DNA from: Penium margaritaceum
Lineage: Eukaryota; Streptophyta; Zygnematophyceae; Desmidiales; Peniaceae
Direction: 5' to 3'
Assembly (NCBI GenBank): GCA_023375785.1
Contig: SZWC01023285.1
Span: 6,259 to 40,571 of the forward strand
DNA: 34,313 nucleotides
Of the stretch, positions 1 to 9,173 are shown piece after piece; the first letter of the stretch is position 1; every line of letters starts with the position of its first letter. The translations under genes and the position numbers were made by a program. The notes under the pieces were generated by a model. The model ran no database searches, was not told where the DNA came from, and saw only the letters and a list, made by a program, of their open reading frames with translations.

Positions 1-2
1 AA

Positions 3-218
3 GACCCGAAGTACAAAGCCCTACGAGACGCATTCCTCAATCACACGGAAATGGACTTGATGGCACTCACTACGGCGGACAGGCGATTCTGTGTGCATTC
101 ACGCGCCTTTCTCGGGACTGAATGGTCCACTTATTCGAGGCGAATATTGTTTGATAGAACAATAGAAGGGAAACAAACTTGTGCAGACGGTGTGATGTGC
201 AAAGGTTGCACAGAGTGA
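3..218 (+). CDS. possible 3' end of an unrecognised host reading frame (partial)
   Basis: A frame is open from the window edge for 71 codons and ends in TGA at 216-218. The predicted peptide is of mixed composition, not low complexity, and includes a Cys-rich end (C-A-D-G-V-M-C-K-G-C). It has no start codon in view, so it could be a terminal exon or a chance open frame. A stretch of this length is not rare by chance over six frames. I recognise no domain. It lies outside all four retroelements, so it is the only candidate for non-transposon coding DNA in the window. Confidence 0.2.
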   Translation, partial: DPKYKALRDAFLNHTEMDLMALTTADRRFCVHSRAFLGTEWSTYSRRILFDRTIEGKQTCADGVMCKGCTE

Positions 219-640
219 AGCTTGAAATGCACAACGTCTCTCCCAACGTACGCATGTGCGAATGGGCTTGCTCTCTTGTTCTGACCTCTTCCATGATATT
301 AGCTTATAGGAACCCCTAGGTGAAAATGTGAAAACTGATTTCCTCCCTGGTTATGCACGTGACCTTCTACGATTGGATCTAAATGCATTAACAACAGGGT
401 CTGAGTATGGACATTCACCCCCATGTACTCACATTATTAGAACCTATTGTAGGTAGTTGTGGTTGCCACGATAAGCAAGCAAGCAAGCAAATAGGTGGAG
501 GAAGCGATGCCATGGATCGGAAAAACCTTACAATGCGTGCGATGATTGAAAGACAAGAAGCAAGTGAGTTAGGAGTGAGCGAAGTGATAAGAACCGGTTG
601 ACTGGGTTACCCACGCGAGACTCTCGACGTGGCGCCCGGA
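219..640. other. flanking DNA with no recognised gene
   Basis: No convincing coding frame, RNA gene or transposon terminus is visible. The base composition is less GC-rich than in the elements to the right. The only local structure is a short AAGC repeat at 473-490. This is the left flank into which element B inserted. Confidence 0.5.
473..490. repeat. short AAGC tandem repeat
   Basis: About four and a half units of AAGC in a row. A simple-sequence repeat with no implied function. Confidence 0.8.
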
Positions 641-645
641 CGCTG
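641..645. repeat. left target-site duplication of element B (CGCTG)
   Basis: CGCTG directly precedes the TGAGAAGATGC terminus of the B LTR and is repeated exactly at 16219-16223, directly after the opposite terminus. Copia integrases typically make 5-bp duplications. Confidence 0.9.
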
Positions 646-881
646 TGAGAAGATGCAAAGAAGCTCCCTAGCAACACTCCCGTTGACTAGGCGTCAGTGC
701 CTGATCAGACGGTGACGACAGTCACAGGTCGTGCACACAACGGCAAGAGTTTGGCTAGGGGACACAAGGCAAAGTGTCTGAATGCTTCAATAGCATTTGC
801 AGAGAGATAACAAATGACAGGTCCATGGCCTAAATACCTGCCGCGGCGCACAGCGGGTGTCGCACACGGCGGTCCAAGAAC
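646..881 (-). repeat. element B 3' LTR, distal (R-U5 side) fragment
   Basis: Reverse complement of the 3' part of the family LTR; compare 1290-1516 of element A and 15583-15818 of B's own 5' LTR. The outer terminus TGAGAAG is the complement of the CTTCTCA LTR end. The fragment stops at CCAAGAAC, and the LTR resumes at 8670 with AGAACTGTCC, exactly as in the unbroken copy near 15813-15825. Confidence 0.93.
877..881. repeat. left target-site duplication of element A (AGAAC)
   Basis: AGAAC occurs here and again at 8670-8674 on either side of A. The uninterrupted LTR of B contains AGAAC once at the equivalent site, as expected for a 5-bp duplication made when A inserted. Confidence 0.88.
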
Positions 882-1516
882 TTGTGATTTGTGACGTTCT
901 TGTACAGTCTACTGTGACCCCTCGGCCGTGTCCATGCTCGTGCAGATCCCTGAGGCGGGCCCTGGTGACATCGGAGGGACGACGGGCGGCGGACTACCAG
1001 CTTGGAGCTGGCCGACTACCGTTCCAGAGCCCCGGACACTGTCGGGACTCCCTGCTGTTTCTCTGCAGCCCCGCAGGAGTCTTTTCGACGGACTGACCAT
1101 GAGCCCGATTTGCATGTTTTTGCATTGCGTGTCCAGCGTCTGATGATGGATGCATGCATGTGACCAGTCGTAGCGTCCGTCTTGTGATCTTGCACGTCTA
1201 GGTTCAGACGGCGTAGCATTCTGACATGTGTGCGCATAGTTATGGCCAAAACAGTGGTTTTGGGCCGGTTTTAGGACAGCTCTTGGACCGCGGCGTGCGA
1301 CACCCGCTGTGCGCCGCTGCAGGTATTTAGGCCATGGACCTATCATTTGTTATCTCTCTCTGCAAATGCTATTGAAGCATTCAGACACTTTGCCTTGTGT
1401 CCCCTAGCCAAACTCTTGCCGTTGCGTGCACGACCTGTGACTGTCATCACCGTTTGATTAGGCACTGACGCCTGGCCAACGGGAGTGTTGCTAGGAAGCT
1501 TCCTTGCATCTTCTCA
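882..1516 (+). repeat. element A 5' LTR
   Basis: Direct-repeat partner of 8036-8669 and inverted relative of the B LTRs. It ends in CTTCTCA immediately before the PBS. Against the 3' copy (TGTTGTGATTT) it lacks the leading TG and starts TTGTGATTT. The LTR would carry promoter and poly(A) signals, but I cannot place a convincing TATA box or start site. A conserved CATGCATG motif lies at 1153-1160. Confidence 0.93.
1153..1160. promoter_or_regulatory. CATGCATG (RY-like) palindrome in the A/B LTR
   Basis: CATGCATG is kept in all four LTR copies of this family, including the copies near 8307-8314, 8794-8801 and 15939-15946. In plants RY motifs of this kind are bound by B3-domain factors. Conservation may only reflect shared ancestry, so regulatory function is inference. 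Confidence 0.3.
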
Positions 1517-1528
1517 TGGTATCAGAGC
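1517..1528 (+). promoter_or_regulatory. primer-binding site, initiator-Met tRNA type
   Basis: TGGTATCAGAGC starts directly after the LTR end CTTCTCA. This 12-mer is the usual PBS of plant copia elements, complementary to the 3' end of initiator methionine tRNA, and it fixes the 5' LTR boundary. Confidence 0.95.
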
Positions 1529-1530
1529 AA

Positions 1531-1544
1531 TGAGACAATTCTCA
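1531..1544 (+). other. small hairpin next to the PBS of A
   Basis: TGAGA at 1531-1535 pairs with TCTCA at 1540-1544. The equivalent site in B (15554-15569, GTGAGA with TCTCAC) is also an inverted repeat. It may be a leader RNA stem, but it is short. Confidence 0.35.
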
Positions 1545-1554
1545 CTGAGCTGCG

Positions 1555-2135
1555 CAGTAGAGACGCAGCAGAGCAGCAACAGTGAGAGTCACCGCTGCTG
1601 CAGATCTACTGGGGCGTGTCGAAGACAGCTGGTCGCCGTCGACGTAGCCCACACCCATCATATGAGACCGTAGCAGCGGCGTTGCCACCGTGCCAGCAAC
1701 AGCATAGCAGCAGAGTAGCATCAGCAGCAGCGGCAGCAGCAGCGCCGTAGCAGCAGCTACATTAGCGCGTGGCGGCTGCAGTGAGTGCAGCCGCCGTCTG
1801 CAGCCGCAACGGCGGCCGCGGCAGCAGCAACGAGCAGCGGCAGCGGTGGCAGCAGCAGTGACTACAGCAGGAGTGCAGCAGCAACAGCAGCACAACAGTG
1901 CAGCAGCAGCAGCGGCAGCCGCGGCGGCAGCAGTAGAGTAGCAGCAGCGGCAGCAGCGCGCGGCGGCAACAGCGAGCAGCAGCCGCAACGCGCAGCAGCA
2001 GCAGCGGCATTGCGCAGCCGTTGCTGCCACTGCTGCGCACATAGCCACACAGCAGCTGCTGCAGCTGATAGCATAGCTGCAGCAGCAGCTGAGCGGAAGC
2101 TGCTGCGCAGTCTCCGCACAGCTTCCGCGTAGTCG
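1555..2135 (+). repeat. CAG/GCA-rich low-complexity leader of A
   Basis: About 580 bases made mostly of CAG, GCA, GCG and CGG triplets, between PBS and gag. Because of the triplet bias, open frames on both strands give poly-Ala, poly-Ser, poly-Cys or poly-Leu peptides; I treat these as artefacts. B has the same tract in the same place, and C and D have an analogous one. Confidence 0.85.
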
Positions 2136-2216
2136 CTGCGGAGCGGCTACACGCTCGTGCAGAACTGCGAGAGAAGAAAAAAAAAGGAAAAAAAGGCGGG
2201 GGGGGGAGGGAGTCGA

Positions 2217-2293
2217 GCCGACGTCAGCATTTTTTCTTGCTGAAGTCATCATGTCGTGCTGACGTCAGCAACCACCTGCTGACGTCAGCACCA
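2217..2293 (+). promoter_or_regulatory. cluster of TGACGTCA-type palindromes upstream of A gag
   Basis: GACGTCAGC or GCTGACGTCAGC occurs at about 2219-2228, 2258-2270 and 2278-2290, with a diverged copy (GAAGTCATC) near 2241. TGACGTCA is the classic bZIP (CRE/as-1-like) core. Here it lies downstream of the LTR in the untranslated leader. All four elements have a similar cluster just before gag. Confidence 0.45.
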
Positions 2294-2411
2294 TACTTAG
2301 CCAAATTTTTGGCCGGACAGTCAAGAATTGCCAGCATTTCAACTCCTCGAGAAACGCTAACGCTTTCAAAATTCGACAAAATTGACCTGTTGACCCATAC
2401 TGGGAGGCGAC

Positions 2412-4190
2412 ATGGACTCGTCGGACAAGGAGAAGGCGACAAGTGATCCCTCGTCCTCCTCTCCTGGGGTCCTGAGCCCACGCTCGCAGGCCATTGAGGA
2501 TCTGCGGAGCCAGCAAGTTGAGATGCATCGCCTACAGCGGGAGCGGACTGATGCCATCCGTACGCTCACTGAGCTTCTGCATGGCCAGTCCATAGTCCCA
2601 TGGCAGGTTTCCGAGGGAGCTGCCGGCGTCGCGGTATCTACACAGCAGTCGGATCAGGCACCCATTACAGGAGCTCGACCTGACCCACCACCTCTTGACC
2701 TACTAGATGATGAGCCATTCATGCCAGGCATGCCTGATGACTCCTCGGATCATGAGATTCGAGTTCTTCAGGAGCGCCTCCGTCAGCTACAAACAGGCAC
2801 CAGATCTCCTCGGATTCCTACGGTGCGATTGCCACCCGACTATCCCGGTGACTATCCTCTTCCAGGAGTCTTCCCCGTCTCTTGCCCCCCTCGGCCTGCG
2901 GTTTCTCTCCCCACAGAGCGGCAACCCAAGGAATTTGAGACACCACCTCCACGGTACATCACCGAGGACGGCTTCGAATGCTCGGAGATCCTCTTTCAGG
3001 TCTGGGCTACTCCAGAGGGTGTGTGGCCCTACTACCATAGCCCGTATCAGCCTATAGACCCAACAGAGGTGCTCATAGTAGCCAGGGCGATGCGCAGACT
3101 CCTCTATGCCATGGCACGCGAGACCGTTGTCGACTTTCACCCCTTCCTTGGCGAGCCCGGCACAGGCACAGGCGCCGACCCACGCGAGGGTTGGGATCTG
3201 GCCTTATCCATGCTGGCCGCAAAGACGCATGCCACCCGTGCAGCACACATTCGTGCCTTTCACTCTTTGTGTTAGGGGCCTGCAGAGCCTGCAGTTGATT
3301 ACTGGCGACGCGCCATGCGCATCTACACGCGCCTTGGGACCTCTGGATGCACACAGCTATGGGCGCTCCATATGATGATGCTCGGAGTTTGCCTTGAGTA
3401 TACTGACATCTTCACATGGTACAGCGACGCTGTCCTTGAGCCCTTTTCATCCACTCTGCAGCTTCTCCCTTAGGCCCATGAGCTCTTCCTCCAGGTGACT
3501 TCAGCCCGCGAGGCAGCAGTGGCCCATCAGGAGACTTCCCTTGCTGCAACAGCCGTCGCATCACCACCATCATCCCTCCTGCAGTCTCTTTCTTCATCCT
3601 CCATCACGTCCTTGTCTTCCTCCTCCTCCTCTTTGGCCCCGCCCACACCCAGTCAGACACAGGGTGTTGTAGCAACAACTCAGGGGAAGAAGAAGGGGAA
3701 GCGTGCATTAGGTCAGCAACAGTCACAACAGTAGTCGTCCACTAGTGGTAGCAGTGGACGTTCTGTTCACTACTACAATTGTGGAGGTGCCCATCGCTAC
3801 ACCGAGTGCCAGCAGCCGCTCGATTGGGCGCGGATTACCCGTGGGCTCCAGGCTGTACACACCCTCCAATCCACGTCCCGCATGACATCCTTGCCATCCT
3901 CCGGACGTGTGGCGGCCACGACTACAGCTGTTCTCGCTTCTCCACCGGCGAGTAGCAGCGATCTGGACCCACGCGACCGCACCATCGCAGAGCGCCGACA
4001 CATGGCGCTCCGCTTTCAAGGAGGAGCGAGTGTGTTGTCATCGTTGGGTGGTCCACAGCCTGTCTGTCCGTTTGTTCCTGTGACTTGTGACGACGCGTGT
4101 GGGGGAGCACAGTCAGCATGTGATGATGATGGGCCTGACGGCACCGATTGGATTCATGAGTCTCATCTTTGTGTTCTACGTTGTTCTGCC
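2412..4190 (+). pseudogene. gag: gag of element A (capsid and nucleocapsid), broken
   Basis: The frame starts at ATG 2412 (MDSSDKEK), follows the purine-rich leader end, and continues in one frame into protease. The first block is 287 codons to TAG 3273-3275. Further in-frame stops are TAG 3471-3473 (Trp in B) and TAG 3732-3734 (shared with B). A conserved core reads F-E-T-P-P-P, then W-A-T-P-E-G-V-W-P-Y-Y, and is also seen in C and D. A Ser-rich, then Lys-rich (KKKGKR) segment precedes one zinc knuckle at 3771-3809, whose first Cys is Tyr (TAC) and whose Cys-His gap is three residues instead of the usual four. Gag would form the particle and bind RNA; this copy cannot make a full-length product. 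Confidence 0.88.
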
Positions 4191-4633
4191 CAACTGATGG
4201 CTCAGCGTCCCTTTGATGCCGAGTGTTCTGTTGCCCATTGTACAGTGACGTCCACCACTCGTGACTCCAGTGGCACTTGGATCATCGATTATGGTGCCAC
4301 TCATCACATGACGTGTCGTCGTAGTGATTTTGTTGTTCTCGGCCCTGTCACGTTTGTCTGTTCCGTCCGTACAGGCTCTGGTCAGTCCTTGCCAGTCCAT
4401 GGTGTTGGGGTTGTATGTTTTGAGAGTCCATTTGGCCCCCTGTACCTTTTTGACGTGTTGTTTGTGCCTGATCTTGAGCTTAGCCTGCTTTGTGTCCATG
4501 CCTGCACACAGATGGGCCTCTCTGTGGAGCATGCCACAGACTCAGCAACTGTGACTGCTACTGACACGCATAGTGTTGTCCTTCGTGCCTCTATCGTAGA
4601 TGATCTGTATCGCGTCTCTCGTACCTACTCCCC
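4191..4633 (+). pseudogene. aspartic protease of element A, active site altered
   Basis: In frame with gag. The copia protease motif is readable as W-I-I-D-Y-G-A-T-H-H-M-T, with the catalytic Asp codon at 4287-4289. The following residue, normally Ser or Thr in the D-S/T-G triad, is Tyr (TAT, 4290-4292). The downstream hydrophobic stretch ending in LFVPDLELSLL is typical of copia protease. The reading frame shifts before the integrase region, somewhere around 4630-4690. Family role: cleavage of the Gag-Pol polyprotein. Confidence 0.87.
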
Positions 4634-5590
4634 TTGCTCCTTTTCCTCCTCTGTTCGGGGACTTGTCACTGGTGTTCTGCTTCGGAACACCAGCGATTGC
4701 TTCATCGTCGTCTGTGTCACATGGGCTCTGATGGTGTGTCGAAGCTCATTCGGTTATGGCCAACTTTCGGTCTTGACGCGACTTCTTTCGAGAAGCCACC
4801 CAAGATCGGCTGTCTCTTTTGCGCTCAGGGGAAGATGCACGGATGCACCTACCCTGACTCTCGTTCCCGAGCGCTTCGGCCTCTTGAGTTAGTGCACTCG
4901 GACCTTCTCGGTCCTCTTCCGGTCGAGTCCCTATCTGATCGGGGCCGGTATGTTCTAACTTTGACTGATGACTTTACCCGGATGCGGTGGGTCAATAGCC
5001 TGCGTCAGAAGAGCGATGCCGCCCTTGCGATTCGACTCTGGCTAGTGATGGCTGAGCGTCAGTCACGTCACACGCTGCATGCTTTCCGCTCGGATCGCGG
5101 CGGTGACTTCCTTGGCGAGATGGATGGATTCTTTGACGAGCATGAGAATTTTCACCAGGTCTCCGCTCCTGCTATCCCTCAGCAGAACAGTGTTTCCGAG
5201 TGCTAGAACCGCACCATGGAGGATGCGGTTCGCGCTATGCGGTCTGAGTGCGGTCTCCCTGAGTCCTTTGCTTTTTAGGGCTTTGCCTATATGACATGGG
5301 TCTGGAACCGCCTCCCGCACGGTCCGCTTCCAGACCTAATTACACCGTATAAGCTCTGGTTTGGACATCGTGCTGACCTCCGTCTCGCTCGCGTCTGGGG
5401 ATCCCTGGCCTCCATGTGGTACACTGAGGACCAGCAGGGGTCCAAGGTCCTGCCTCAGGGCCGTTTGTGTGCCTTCGTCGGCATTTCCCCGCGGTCGAAG
5501 GCTTGGCGCTTCTGGGACCCTACTCTTTGTCGCGTAATTTAGTCCCGCGACGCGCTCCTTTTCGAGTCTCTCACATACCGTGACCTGACT
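4634..5590 (+). pseudogene. integrase of element A, interrupted
   Basis: From here all pol domains share one frame, different from gag-protease. The N-terminal zinc-binding region shows H-R-R-L-C-H and then C-L-F-C. The catalytic triad is present: Asp 4901-4903 (HSDLLGP), Asp 5093-5095 (FRSDRGGDF) and Glu 5198-5200 (NSVSE). Stops follow at TAG 5204-5206 (Trp in B), TAG 5276-5278 and TAG 5540-5542 (both Glu in B). Conserved post-core motifs MTWVWNRLPHGPLP and KAWRFWDP remain. The family function is insertion of cDNA. A frameshift upstream separates it from protease. Confidence 0.9.
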
Positions 5591-6390
5591 TTGATCAGAG
5601 CACTCTCCGCCACGCATGGTCCTACCTGTGAGGGTTCTCGGCGGATGGGGGAGACTTCTATGCCAGAGAGCACCTCTCATCAGGCTGATGTGTCCGCTCG
5701 AGCCCCCTTCACCTCTCGGTCTCTGGCCCTTGATGACCCGGCGATCATCGCTCTCGGTCGAGAGACCTCGCATGTACAGCCTGTTTTACACCTCACAGGT
5801 GTCCCTGCTTCAGCTCGTGCGCCTGTAGTTGCGTCACCCGGCACTCCTGTCCCTGTGTCTGGTCCAATCTCGCCTACTTCCGTACTTGCGTCCGCCGGCA
5901 CCCCTGTCTCTGTGTCAGGTCCAGTCTTGCCTGCTCCCGCTGTCACATCCAGCCCCGTGTTCCCCACACACGCGTCTCCTCACACGGCATCATCCGCTGC
6001 CTTGTCTCAGCCTCCAGCAGCTGTGGTCATGCCTGTCCCTGAGCCTGAGGTGCGCCCCTCAAGCTCAGGTTACTCCCGTGAGCTTGGTGGCCGTATTCGA
6101 CCACTCGATTCCGGACCTCAGCTAGCGTCGGGCCCCACACCTAGGCGCCCCTCTCGGAATATCATGAGTGGTGATCCTGGCACAAAGGCCCTAGGCATGA
6201 GTGTCCGCAATGAGCTCATACAGGTACATCCAGCGTGCCCCATAGGGCACGCTCTTGTCACTCGCGAGTTCCATATGGCCTGTGATGTAGCAGCTGATCT
6301 TGTGGTCGTCAGGCCTAGCACCGAGGCGTGTGCCCTTGCCACGCAGAGCTCTCCCTCTATGGCGTCCGACCCGTGCACCCTAAGGGAAGC
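5591..6390 (+). other. Pro/Ser/Val-rich integrase-RT spacer of A
   Basis: An open stretch in the pol frame. It is rich in Pro, Ser, Ala and Val and contains two copies of a 19-codon unit (GTPVPVSGP and GTPVSVSGP start 57 bases apart, near 5840 and 5897). It ends near GDPGTKALG, a motif also found at the end of the C and D spacers. It is probably a disordered linker; no fold is recognised. Confidence 0.75.
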
Positions 6391-7440
6391 TCTCTCATCA
6401 CAGGATGCTGACGCTTGGCGAGCTGCTTGCGAGGATGAGCTTCACGCTATCCGAGAGCACAGAGTCTATGAGCTCGTCGACCTTCCGCCTGGGAGGAAGG
6501 TTATTGAGGTCAAGTGGGTCTTTCGCAGGGAAGTGAAGCCACATGGATCACCGGAACACTACAAGGCCCGCTAGGTCGTCAAGGGGTACTCTCACATTGA
6601 GGGCATCGATTACATTGACACTTTTGCCCCTGTCGGCCGCATGATCTCAGCTCAAGCTCTGTTTGGTGTAGTAGCTCAGCATGACTGGGAATTGCACCAG
6701 ATGGATGTGAACAATGCGTTCCTCCATGGCTCTCTGGATGAGGAGATTTACGTGGCCCAGCCACCAGGCTTTGAGGACAGTGACAAGGTCTGGCACTTAC
6801 GCAAGTCCTTGTACGGCATCAAGCAGTCTCCGCAGTGTTGGAACCGGGAGATCACCGGCACTTTGACTCGTGCGGGATATGTACATAGAGAGGCAGATCC
6901 CTCTCTCTTCATCCTACCGACACACGAGCCGTTCACTTCCATCCTCGTCCATGTTGATGACCTTCTGATCGCATCTCTGTCCCTGGAGTCCGTGCAGGAG
7001 GCCAAGGCTGTCCTTCACACTGCCTACAGGATGAAGGACTTCGGTCTTGCATCGGTGTTTTTTGGTATGGAGATCGTGTGAGATCGCAGGCGCTGGACGC
7101 TGTTGTTGCATCAGGCCCAATGTGCACGAGTCGTGGGGGAGTGCTTCAACGATCTCCTTGGTGTACTGCCCACCGCTTCCACACCTCTCACACCCGATGG
7201 GCAAGATGCCCTGAAGGTGGATGATCCCACATAGCTGGGGGAGACAGTGCACGTGACCTTGTACCTCCGTCTTATCAGATCTCTGATGTACCTGGCCACT
7301 ACCACACGTCCTGACATCGCTTTCGCTGTCAATCTCCTCGCTCAGTTCTCGCAGGCTCCTTGTGCTAGAGCCCTTCACATGGCTGTGCGAGTGGTGCGAT
7401 ACGTGGTCTCCACACCGTACCTTGGACTTTGCTTTCGTCG
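6391..7440 (+). pseudogene. reverse transcriptase (RVT_2 type) of element A, interrupted
   Basis: Typical copia RT motifs occur in order: VYELVDLPPGRKVIEVKWVF, FAPVGR, WELHQMDVNNAFLHG (catalytic Asp 6704-6706), LRKSLYGIKQSP and the active-site box. In that box the usual YVDD reads HVDD (6950-6961, His for Tyr). SLMYLATTTRPDIAF marks the C-terminal part. In-frame stops are TAG 6572-6574, TGA 7079-7081 and TAG 7232-7234. All three are also present in element B at the same codons. RT would copy element RNA to cDNA; this copy is non-coding as it stands. Confidence 0.92.
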
Positions 7441-7933
7441 GCAATGTTTGATGGTCCTTGACGGCTACACTGAGAGGGACTGGGCTTGGAGCCCAGATGG
7501 ATGTAGCCGTACTGGCTTCGTGTTCTTGCTTGGTGGTACCGCTCTATCTTGGCGTAGCAGGAAGCAGGACTGCATCACACGTAGCTGGTTGGAGGCAGAG
7601 TATGTTGCTTTGGGCACAGGGGCTGCTGAGGCGGTATGGCCGCATCGCCTGTTTCTTGAGCTTGGTCAGTGAGTACCCGCCATTGTGCTTCGTTGCATCA
7701 ACCAGAGTGCTCTCGCCATTGCGGATAACTTCGGTGTCTTTCATACTCACACAAAGCACATTGCGGTTGAACATCACTTTGTGCGTGATCTGGTGGAGCG
7801 ACACTTGATCTTTGTCATGTGGGTTGACACTGACATGCAGCGTGCTGATTTCTTGACAAAGGCACTAGCTCGCGGAAAGTTCGTGGTGGCAATTTGTTCC
7901 GTCGGGCTTTGCCGCATGCCTGAGGATGGTTGA
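7441..7933 (+). pseudogene. RNase H of element A, catalytic residues lost
   Basis: Same frame as RT, ending at TGA 7931-7933. The copia RNase H motifs are recognisable but damaged: GYTDSD of B reads GYTERD here, and RCDSQSA of B reads RCINQSA, so two acidic positions are gone. The middle motif LEAEYVAL is kept. A TGA at 7670-7672 interrupts the frame. The C-terminal hallmark TKHIAVEHHFVRDLV and ADFLTKAL is intact. This domain would remove the RNA strand during reverse transcription. Confidence 0.88.
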
Positions 7934-8028
7934 GTGTGGGATGTGTGTTTCTGTCCCATCTGTTTTACACTCACTATTGTACTTGTCCCAGTGCTCCACG
8001 TGTATGGACATGCGTACCATCAGGTCAT

Positions 8029-8035
8029 GGGGGAG
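8029..8035 (+). promoter_or_regulatory. polypurine tract of A
   Basis: GGGGGAG lies directly before the TGTTGTG start of the 3' LTR, where the plus-strand DNA primer is made in LTR retroelements. It sets the 3' LTR boundary. Confidence 0.85.
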
Positions 8036-8669
8036 TGTTGTGATTTGTGACGTTCTTGTACAGTCTACTGTGACCACTTGGCCGTGTCCATACTCGTGCA
8101 GATCCCTGAGGCGGGCCCTGGTGACATCGGAGGGACGACGGGCGGCGGACTACCAGCTTGGAGCTGGCCGACTACCGTTCCAGAGCCCCGGACACTTCCG
8201 GTGTCCCTGGTGTTTCTCTGCAGCCCGCATGAGTCTTTTCGGCACACTGGCCATGAGCCCGATTTGCATGTTTTTGCATTGCGTGTCCATCGTCTGATGA
8301 TGGATGCATGCATGTGACCAGTCGTAGCGTCCGTCTTGTGATCCTGCACGTGTAGGTTCAGACGGCGTAGCATTTTGACATGTGTGCGCATAGTTATGGC
8401 CAAAAAAGTAGTTTTGGGCTGGTTTTAGGACAGCTCTTGGACCGCCGTGTGCGACACTCGCTGTGCGCCGCGGCAGGTATTTAGGCCATGGACCTGTCAT
8501 TTGTTATCTCTCTCTGCAAATGCTATTGAAGCATTCAGACACTTTCCCTTGTGTCCCTTAGCCAATCTCTTGCCGTTGCGTGCACGACCTGTGACTGTCG
8601 TCACCATTTGATCAGGCACTGACGCCTGGCCAACGGGAGTGTTGCTAGGAAGCTTCCTTGCATCTTCTG
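8036..8669 (+). repeat. element A 3' LTR
   Basis: Direct repeat of 882-1516. It begins TGTTGTGATTT and ends CTTCTG, where the 5' copy has CTTCTCA, so the terminal CA is lost or changed. The duplication AGAAC follows at once. Confidence 0.93.
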
Positions 8670-8674
8670 AGAAC
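8670..8674. repeat. right target-site duplication of element A (AGAAC)
   Basis: Matches 877-881. The host LTR of B continues from here with TGTCCTAAAACC. Confidence 0.88.
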
Positions 8675-9071
8675 TGTCCTAAAACCGGCCCAAAACCACT
8701 GTTTTGGCCATAACTCTGTGCACATATGTCAGAATGCTACGCAGTCTGAACCTAGGCATGCAGGATCACAAGACGGAGGCTACGACTGGTCACATGCATG
8801 CATCCATAATCAGACGGTAGACACGCAATGCAAAAACATGCAAATCAGGCTCATGGCCAGTGAGCCGAAAAGACTCTTGGAGGCTGTAGAGAAACAACAA
8901 GCAGTCCCGGCAGTGTCCGGGCTCTGGAATAGTAGTTGGCCAGCTCCAAGCTTGTAGTCCGCCTCCCGTCGTCCCTCTGATGTCACCAGGGCCAGCCTCA
9001 GGGATCTGCACGAGTATGGACACGGCCGAGTCGTCATAGTAGACTATACAGGAGCGTCACAAATCACAACA
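8675..9071 (-). repeat. element B 3' LTR, proximal (U3 side) fragment
   Basis: Reverse complement of the U3 part of the family LTR, ending in CAAATCACAACA (complement of the TGTTGTGATTTG start). With 646-881 it makes a complete LTR of about 633 bp, close to the 636 bp of B's 5' LTR. Confidence 0.93.
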
Positions 9072-9078
9072 CTCCCAC
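9072..9078 (-). promoter_or_regulatory. polypurine tract of B
   Basis: CTCCCAC on the plus strand, GTGGGAG on the minus strand, directly beside the 3' LTR. One base differs from the tract in A (GGGGGAG). Confidence 0.75.
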
Positions 9079-9173
9079 ATGACCCGATGGTACGCATGTC
9101 CATAAACGTGTAGCACTGGGACAAGTACAATAGTGAGTGTGAAACAGATGAGACACAAACACACATCCCACAC

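Larger units (their letters stand above)
882..8669 (+). mobile_element. Ty1/copia retrotransposon A, nested in the 3' LTR of B
   Basis: A complete but decayed copia element of the same family as B, on the opposite strand. It has LTRs of about 635 bp (882-1516 and 8036-8669), a PBS abutting the 5' LTR, a CAG-rich leader, gag and pol domains in copia order (integrase before RT) and a GGGGGAG purine tract before the 3' LTR. The two LTRs differ by scattered substitutions, roughly a few percent by eye, so the insertion is not recent. There is one frameshift between protease and integrase and about ten in-frame stops. Confidence 0.95.

Noticed and set aside
630..645. TGGCGCCCGGACG, resembling a tRNA-Lys-type primer-binding site
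   Set aside because: No LTR end adjoins it and no second LTR or internal region matches it; chance similarity is likely.
1542..2252. Minus- and plus-strand Ala/Ser/Cys-rich open frames in the leader of A
   Set aside because: Same triplet-bias effect; several frames are open at once over the same bases.
2412..7933. Reassigned stop codons as a firm conclusion
   Set aside because: TAG also replaces Trp, Glu and Leu codons in sister copies, TGA and TAA stops occur too, and frameshifts show general decay, so reassignment is kept only as a hypothesis.
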